Assembly: GCA_027069035.1 (NCBI GenBank)
Contig: JALXFI010000420.1
Coordinates: 1 to 9,979 of the forward strand
Length of the DNA: 9,979 nucleotides
Origin: a bacterium
GTDB taxonomy: Bacteria > Desulfobacterota > GWC2-55-46 > S146-80 > JALXFI01
Direction of reading: 5' to 3'
The notes under the pieces are model-generated. The model saw only the letters and a list, made by a program, of their open reading frames with translations. It ran no database searches and was not told the DNA's origin. The first letter of the stretch is position 1; every line of letters begins with the position of its first letter. This document shows positions 5,863 to 9,979 of this stretch, in pieces. The position numbers were made by a program, and so were the translations under genes.

Positions 5863-7320
5863 CTAAGCTGTATTCCTACCGCTATTAGCAAGCATCTCGC
5901 CTGCCTTGCTTAAAATAGATTCAGCTTTTTTGGCAGCCAGGCCCTTTATCTGCAAAAGGTCATCTAAATTAGCGGCGGCAACATCTTCAAGCGTATTAAA
6001 TCCGTGTTCCTTAAGAAGTTGCGCAGTTTTTTTGCCAACACCAGGGATATCTTCAACCCCTGAGGCTTCTTTATCCAACTCAACCTCCCCACTAAGAAGC
6101 GTCCTTGCCCCGTTAAGTATACCAGCAGCAGTCTCTTTATTCAATCCCGTCACTTTACAAAGAGTATCAACATTTGTCTTTTCCAAATCTACAAGGGTTC
6201 TGAATCCATGACTATGAAGTATCTGTGCCATAGAATCTCCCACACCAGGTATATTTGCAAGCACATGACATTCTTCATCAAGCTTCTTCTTGGCATCCGA
6301 TTCATTCCTGATGTCTATCTTCCATCCTACAAGTTTTGCAGCAAGCCTTACATTCTGTCCTTTCTTCCCTATTGCAAGTGAAAGCTGGTCGTCAGGCACT
6401 ATAATCTCCATAGAATGCCCGGTTTCATCGATCACAACCTTTGATATCTGTGCAGGAGAAAGCGCATTGCAAACATATATAGCAGGGTCTTCCTCCCACA
6501 GAACTATATCTATTTTTTCACCTTTAAGTTCCTGAACAACGTTCTGTACACGCATCCCCTTTATGCCCACACATGCCCCAACCGGATCAACATCCCTGTC
6601 TCTTGAGACAACAGCAATCTTTGCCCTCTCTCCTGGCTCACGGGCGGCACCTTTGACCTCCACTATCTTCTCATATATCTCCGGAACCTCTATCTCAAAG
6701 AGTTTGATCAAAAATTCAGGGCGAGTACGCGACAGAATGACCTGTGGCCCCTTTGTATTTTGATCCACCTCGAGTATATAAGCCCTTATTCTATCACCCT
6801 GGCGATAGTTCTCTCTTCTTATTTGTTCGCTTTTTGGAAGAATGGCCTCGCCTCTGCCAAGGTTCACTATGATGTCTCCCCTTTCAAACCTCTGTACAAT
6901 ACCTGCAACAATCTCTCCGGTTCTCTCCTTATATTCATTGAAAACGATGTCCCGTTCCGCCTCCTTTACCTTCTGTATAATGACCTGCTTGGCAGTCTGC
7001 GCGGCAATGCGTCCAAGTTCACTCGTGTCGAGCTTTACACCAAGACTGTCTCCAATCTCCACCTCAGGGTCAAGTTTAAGAGCCTCTTCCAATGAAACCT
7101 CTAAAAACTGATTGGTCACATCTTCAACAACCTCCCTGAACTGAAAAAGCTCTATTTCGCCGATCTCTTCATTGTAATGGGCTTCTATATCTTTTATAGA
7201 ACCATATTTTTTCTTTGCGGCAGTAAGAAGAGCAGACTCCATTGCATCGATCAAAATCGATTTATCAAGCCCTTTGTCCTTACCCACCTGTTCTATAACA
7301 TTTTTAAGATTAACAAACAT
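5863..7320 (-). CDS. nusA: Transcription termination/antitermination factor NusA
   Basis: NusA binds RNA polymerase and nascent RNA, promotes pausing and intrinsic termination, and joins antitermination complexes. The 485 residues contain the complete long form: N-terminal RNAP-binding domain (1 to about 125), S1 domain (about 135-198, GEIVAGIVQRFERGDIIVNL), KH1 (about 230-297, with GACVGIKGMRVQNVV), and KH2 (about 300-345, with LSLAIGKKGQNVRLAAKLVG). Two C-terminal helix-hairpin-helix repeats follow, the first around 356-410 (ANIPGVGDSMAQILHSHGF) and the second around 423-478 (EDIPGVGKKTAQLLKEHGF). Their similarity shows a tandem duplication, like the acidic-repeat tail of proteobacterial NusA and absent from the short Gram-positive form. 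The ATG has a strong AGGAGG (7327-7332) six bases upstream. It lies 41 bases after rimP. Confidence 0.98.
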   Translation of the reverse strand: MFVNLKNVIEQVGKDKGLDKSILIDAMESALLTAAKKKYGSIKDIEAHYNEEIGEIELFQFREVVEDVTNQFLEVSLEEALKLDPEVEIGDSLGVKLDTSELGRIAAQTAKQVIIQKVKEAERDIVFNEYKERTGEIVAGIVQRFERGDIIVNLGRGEAILPKSEQIRRENYRQGDRIRAYILEVDQNTKGPQVILSRTRPEFLIKLFEIEVPEIYEKIVEVKGAAREPGERAKIAVVSRDRDVDPVGACVGIKGMRVQNVVQELKGEKIDIVLWEEDPAIYVCNALSPAQISKVVIDETGHSMEIIVPDDQLSLAIGKKGQNVRLAAKLVGWKIDIRNESDAKKKLDEECHVLANIPGVGDSMAQILHSHGFRTLVDLEKTNVDTLCKVTGLNKETAAGILNGARTLLSGEVELDKEASGVEDIPGVGKKTAQLLKEHGFNTLEDVAAANLDDLLQIKGLAAKKAESILSKAGEMLANSGRNTA

Positions 7321-7361
7321 CCTTTTCCTCCTGCATTATTTAAAAGGATTTTATAATATCT

Positions 7362-7826
7362 CTATATTTCAACAATCAACCGAGCCTTTTTTATTTTTTC
7401 AAAAGGGACTCTCCATCTTTCTTCTTCAGAACCCTTAAGCACCAATATATCGTTTTTTAAGTCTTCAATAAATCCTACAAAATTTCTCCTGTCTTCAATG
7501 GGTTCAATGGTCTTTACCCTGATCTTCTTCCCCTTAAATCTTACATAATCCTCACGCTTTTTAAGCACCCTGTCAAGCCCCGGCGAAGAGACCTCTAAAT
7601 TATAACTTTGATGTATAACATCTGTTACATCGAGTAAAACACCGAGTTCTCTGCTTAGTTCAGCACAATCATGGATATTTACCCCGCCATTTTTATCTAT
7701 ATAGACCCTTAAGACCCAACTGCCGCTTTCGTGCTTAAACTCTATATCAACAAGTTCCAATCCACTCTCAGCTATTAAGGGAATAGCAACTTCTTCTATT
7801 CTTTTGATTGTATCTTCCCTATTCAC
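7362..7826 (-). CDS. rimP: Ribosome maturation factor RimP
   Basis: RimP binds the free 30S subunit and helps it mature. The protein shows the family pattern: IAESGLELVDIEFKHESGSW, LRVYIDKNGGVNIHDCAELS, RELGVLLDV, then YNLEVSSPGLDRVLKKREDY and the C-terminal SH3-like part (GKKIRVKT, FVGFIEDLKNDILVL). I chose GTG at 7824-7826 (154 residues). The frame also allows TTG at 7839-7841 (159 residues), but that codon lies at the end of the U-tract of an intrinsic terminator and has no Shine-Dalgarno, while GTG has AAGAG just upstream. The 154-residue product also fits the family length. It heads the rimP-nusA-infB string, as in most bacteria. The start choice is moderately sure; the identity is firm. 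Confidence 0.94.
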   Translation of the reverse strand: MNREDTIKRIEEVAIPLIAESGLELVDIEFKHESGSWVLRVYIDKNGGVNIHDCAELSRELGVLLDVTDVIHQSYNLEVSSPGLDRVLKKREDYVRFKGKKIRVKTIEPIEDRRNFVGFIEDLKNDILVLKGSEEERWRVPFEKIKKARLIVEI

Positions 7827-7838
7827 AACGCTCTTAAA

Positions 7839-7864
7839 CAAAAAAGCAGGCCGAAGCCTACTTT
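7839..7864 (-). terminator. Intrinsic terminator or attenuator with UUCG loop, immediately before rimP
   Basis: On the minus strand GTAGGC and GCCTGC (7856-7861 and 7846-7851) form six pairs, one of them T-G, closing a C(UUCG)G tetraloop, one of the most stable loops known. Six T residues follow (7840-7845). Three A residues before the stem can extend it by pairing with the first Ts. This is a textbook intrinsic terminator. It sits 13 bases before the preferred rimP GTG start, leaving no room for a complete promoter between it and the gene. It either ends transcripts arriving from the cobD/transposase side or attenuates the rimP-nusA operon. Confidence 0.8.
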
Positions 7865-7887
7865 AGAAGTTACATCACGATTCTTAA

Positions 7888-7916
7888 ACGATATCACAGC
7901 ATAAACAGTATTTCAA
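7888..7916 (-). promoter_or_regulatory. Candidate promoter for the rimP-nusA-infB operon
   Basis: On the minus strand TTGAAA (7911-7916) and TATCGT (7888-7893) stand 17 nt apart, each matching 4 of 6 or better to sigma-70 consensus. The predicted start is some 15-20 nt before the terminator hairpin. If so, the hairpin lies in the leader of the operon. The site is outside the insertion element, which ends at 7934, so it could be the original operon promoter. It was read by eye only. Confidence 0.4.
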
Positions 7917-7943
7917 GAAAATATTTCAACCGAGGGGTCAGCT

Positions 7944-8891
7944 CTACACATTACACACCTTCAATCTTTTACCAATATCTTCTATCTTTTTTCTGAGCTG
8001 TATATCACTGTCTAATACCAGTTTAAACCTATTGCTTGCCTGAGATACCCCAGATTCACTAATACCAAAATAAGCACCAATTTCCTTCAGAGTCCTCCTG
8101 CTATACATGTGGCAAAGATAAAGAACTGCTTTCCTCGAAAGCGCCGCATCGTTTCCTAATATCGCCTTTGCCTCTTTTAAGACTTCTTCAATAGTCGGTC
8201 CTGACATTAGCTCTCGCAATAAAGGCGTATTGCGGTCCGTCTTCTTATCATTGAGATATCTTTCTTTTATTTCATCTACAAAATCAACAGACCCAAGTAT
8301 AGTCGCAGCCACCGCATCCTTTAATGGACTTTCATATTTCTTCCTAATCATGGCTTCTGTAAACTCACTATATCCTTTCTGCGAAACAGATAGATTCTTA
8401 CCAAAATAACCTAAAATTAAATCCACCCTAAACCCTTCAGGCCTTTTACTGTTACCAATATAGTAACGGTAACTCGACCATTTATATTCTTCCGGTCTAT
8501 CTACTACACCAGCCTTTACAGGATTTAGATGAATATATCGTGAAAGCTCTGCTGCATACTCATCAGCATCTATAACAATTGCCTTATACCTGCCCTGGAA
8601 TAGATGCCCGCACCTCTTCTGTTTTGTATTAAAGTATGTTGTATATGAACCATTTATATACCGCATTATCTGCGACAGGTTACCAAAAGGTGTCTCTAAT
8701 AAAAGATGATAATGGTTGTTCATCAAACAATAAACATGTATAACTGCTCCGTAGCGCTTGGCAGAGGCTTCAAGATATGTTAGAAACTTCTCTCTGTCAT
8801 TTGCGCTCTTAAATATCTCTTTTCGCTCATTACCCCTTGACGTTATATGGTAGTAAGCACCTGGATACTCTATTCTTAACGGTCTTGCCAT
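7944..8891 (-). CDS. REP-associated-type Y1/HUH transposase with DnaA-like C-terminal domain
   Basis: This is a Y1-type single-strand DNA transposase of the IS200-like/RAYT superfamily, which cuts and joins DNA through a catalytic tyrosine. The N terminus MARPLRIEYPGAYYHITSRG is the family opening. The metal-binding HUH motif is H60-Y61-H62 in MNNHYHLLLET. The catalytic tyrosine is most likely Y119 in LSRYIHLNPVKAGVV. The characteristic WSSYRYYIG follows at about 138-146. Residues of about 250-300 (KAVLYLCHMYSRRTLKEIGA then ISESGVSQASNRF) form a helix-turn-helix resembling the DnaA C-terminal DNA-binding domain, which defines one group of these proteins. At 315 residues it looks complete. The ATG has only a weak Shine-Dalgarno. 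It lies 18 bases after the cobD stop, on the same strand, inside the proposed inverted ends. Whether it mobilises itself or short palindromes elsewhere is unknown. Confidence 0.92.
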   Translation of the reverse strand: MARPLRIEYPGAYYHITSRGNERKEIFKSANDREKFLTYLEASAKRYGAVIHVYCLMNNHYHLLLETPFGNLSQIMRYINGSYTTYFNTKQKRCGHLFQGRYKAIVIDADEYAAELSRYIHLNPVKAGVVDRPEEYKWSSYRYYIGNSKRPEGFRVDLILGYFGKNLSVSQKGYSEFTEAMIRKKYESPLKDAVAATILGSVDFVDEIKERYLNDKKTDRNTPLLRELMSGPTIEEVLKEAKAILGNDAALSRKAVLYLCHMYSRRTLKEIGAYFGISESGVSQASNRFKLVLDSDIQLRKKIEDIGKRLKVCNV

Positions 8892-8899
8892 TCGATATC

Positions 8900-8927
8900 T
8901 TTATCACAGTCAAAAACATCTTGTCAA
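8900..8927 (-). promoter_or_regulatory. Possible transposase promoter inside the element end
   Basis: On the minus strand a perfect TTGACA (8922-8927) is followed after 16 nt by GATAAA (8900-8905; 4 of 6). The predicted start would fall within a few bases of the ATG at 8891, implying a nearly leaderless mRNA, which fits the weak Shine-Dalgarno. The -35 lies in a small palindrome, TCTTG-A-CAAGA, so transposase binding at the end could repress its own gene. Speculative. Confidence 0.25.
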
Positions 8928-9979
8928 GAATATAGACTTGACCCCTATTACAAGTCTTTTGTTGTATTCTCTTTTTAAGACAGAGACCCTGAAGAAGCTA
9001 TCATCCAGCCCAGCAAACGAACTGCAATCCCTTACAAGCATACTCCCTTCCAATAAAAGCCTCTTCTGTAATTCTTTAGCAGTCAACTTTTTCTCCAATA
9101 TCTTTATCAATAGAAAATTGGCAGAGGCAGGATAAAGCTTAAGCCATTTAATTGCAGAGAGTTCTTTAATAATATACCCTTTTTCCTTCTCAAGCCATAA
9201 AAGGCTGTCCTCTATAAACCCCGTGTCTTTAAGCGATTCAGCCGCCGCCAACTGCGCAAGTGCGTTTACGGACCAGGGTTCAAGAAACGGTTCTACTCCC
9301 TCTATTACAGACTCATTGCCTATTATATAACCCAAACGCAGGCCTGCAAGGGAAAAGAATTTTGTCATAGACCTTAAAACAACACACCTTTCGGCCCTAA
9401 CCGCATCCCTTTTAAAAGAACCGTCCTCGCAGAAATCAACAAAGGCCTCATCAAGGACAAGCCACATCCCCCTCTTCTCTGTAAACGTTTTAATATCCCT
9501 TATAACATCTCTATGTATCAAGCTTCCTGACGGGTTTGACGGATTGGCCAAAAAGATCATTTCACAATCCTCAGGGGTGTCTTCAATAAGATCTTCCAGA
9601 TTAAGCAAAAAACCGTCTTTTTCACTAAGGCGGAAAGAGTGCGTTTCCACACCTGCAAGAAACAGAGCATTCCCGTACTCGCTAAACGTCGGCTCAACTA
9701 TAAGCGCCTTCGACGGCCTTAATGCCCTTGCCAAAAGATAGATCAACTGAGTGGAGCCGTTTCCGACTAAAATGTTTGAATACCCTATGCCGTGATAACG
9801 GGCAAGAAGACCCTTAAGTTGAGAACATTCCGGGTCAGGATAGGCTGCCACAGCGCCTTTAATGCCTTCTCTTATCGCTTCCTCTGCATATCGAGACGGG
9901 CCAAGCGGATTGATGCTGGCGCTAAAGTCTATTATACCGTCTGCAGAAATATCAAAGGCTTCTGAAAAAAAGGCCGGAT
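8910..9979 (-). CDS. cobD: Threonine-phosphate decarboxylase CobD / HisC-like PLP enzyme, 5'-truncated by window edge
   Basis: CobD is a PLP enzyme that decarboxylates L-threonine phosphate to aminopropanol phosphate for the cobalamin nucleotide loop. It is a fold-type I enzyme close to histidinol-phosphate aminotransferase. About 355 codons are visible and the frame continues past the right edge; a GTG at 9849-9851 is internal. Signatures in order: DFSASINPLGPS (about 9897-9932, the DFSANINPLGPP-type motif typical of CobD), AAYPDPECSQLK, VGNGSTQLIYLLARAL, EPTFSEYG, LANPSNPSGS, VLDEAFVDF, and SMTKFFSLAGLRLGYIIG, whose lysine (codon 9360-9362) should bind PLP. Choosing CobD over HisC rests on the DFSASINPLG opening. 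The last 11 residues (GVKSIFLTRCF) are read from inside the insertion element, so the original C terminus seems to have been replaced at the point where the family normally ends. The stop is TGA. Confidence 0.82.
   Translation of the reverse strand, partial: PAFFSEAFDISADGIIDFSASINPLGPSRYAEEAIREGIKGAVAAYPDPECSQLKGLLARYHGIGYSNILVGNGSTQLIYLLARALRPSKALIVEPTFSEYGNALFLAGVETHSFRLSEKDGFLLNLEDLIEDTPEDCEMIFLANPSNPSGSLIHRDVIRDIKTFTEKRGMWLVLDEAFVDFCEDGSFKRDAVRAERCVVLRSMTKFFSLAGLRLGYIIGNESVIEGVEPFLEPWSVNALAQLAAAESLKDTGFIEDSLLWLEKEKGYIIKELSAIKWLKLYPASANFLLIKILEKKLTAKELQKRLLLEGSMLVRDCSSFAGLDDSFFRVSVLKREYNKRLVIGVKSIFLTRCF

Larger units (their letters stand above)
7934..8945 (-). mobile_element. Insertion element of about 1.0 kb with GGGGTCA-type inverted ends
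   Basis: The transposase gene is framed by near-perfect inverted ends. On the plus strand GGGGTCAGCTCTA lies at 7934-7946, overlapping the transposase stop codon, and TAGACTTGACCCC at 8933-8945. Eleven of 13 positions are complementary. At the upstream end GTCAAG and CTTGAC (8923-8942) also form a subterminal hairpin with an 8-nt loop, a structure Y1 transposases commonly recognise. I see no target-site duplication, which agrees with Y1 single-strand transposition. The element carries one gene. The upstream end lies inside the cobD reading frame. The boundaries are my inference from the inverted ends. Confidence 0.6.

Noticed and set aside
7839..7841. TTG as the rimP start (159 residues)
   Set aside because: The codon sits at the end of the terminator U-tract and has no Shine-Dalgarno. 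GTG at 7824-7826 has AAGAG upstream and gives a length more usual for the family.
7889..8909. Similar strings CGATATCACAG (7889-7899) and CGATATCTTTATCACAG (8893-8909) near both sides of the transposase gene
   Set aside because: They could suggest a duplicated target or a shared operator, but they need a 6-nt gap, one lies inside the proposed element end and the other outside it. Chance is the simpler explanation.
1..9979. CRISPR array, tRNA, rRNA, prophage or defence genes
   Set aside because: No regularly spaced repeats, cloverleaf sequences, rRNA segments or recognisable defence or phage proteins were seen on either strand.

Overview
The window is a bacterial chromosome segment in which every supported gene lies on the minus strand. 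It therefore reads from right to left. Base composition is moderately AT-rich. The core is the conserved transcription/translation gene string rimP-nusA-infB-ylxP(DUF503)-rbfA-nrnA-truB-rpsO-pnp. Three traits fit a Desulfobacterota-, Nitrospirota- or Deferribacterota-like lineage better than an enterobacterium: DUF503 sits between infB and rbfA, nrnA sits between rbfA and truB, and NusA carries a duplicated C-terminal helix-hairpin-helix tail. This is inference from gene order; no rRNA is present to settle it.

Layout in transcription order. (1) 8910-9979: the C-terminal part of a cobalamin-pathway aminotransferase-fold enzyme, best read as CobD (threonine-phosphate decarboxylase). (2) 7934-8945: an insertion of about 1 kb encoding a REP-associated-type Y1/HUH transposase with a DnaA-like C-terminal helix-turn-helix. 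It is bounded by near-perfect GGGGTCA-type inverted ends, and its upstream end lies inside the cobD frame. (3) 7827-7933: a short control region with a candidate promoter and a strong UUCG-loop intrinsic terminator that ends almost on the rimP start. (4) 1677-7826: rimP, nusA, infB, ylxP, rbfA and nrnA. (5) 755-1672: truB, only 4 bases after nrnA. (6) 1-532: rpsO and the first 68 codons of pnp, probably with their own promoter.

The two largest gaps (533-754 and 3401-3631) each hold one copy of the same intergenic repeat, in opposite orientations. The copies share a 43-nt left block (41 of 43 identical) and a 47-nt right block (37 of 47 identical) ending in a hairpin with one compensatory base-pair change. 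They differ completely in their core. In the second copy the core is a 16-bp hairpin. I do not recognise this family by name.

The genes work together in making and maturing the translation apparatus: RimP and RbfA mature the 30S subunit, NusA controls elongation and termination, IF2 starts translation, TruB modifies tRNA U55, S15 assembles the 30S subunit, and PNPase and NrnA degrade RNA and nano-RNA. The parts most worth a second look are the repeat pair, the terminator at the head of the nusA operon, and the transposon end that appears to supply the last residues of CobD. No stretch longer than 300 bases lacks a gene.
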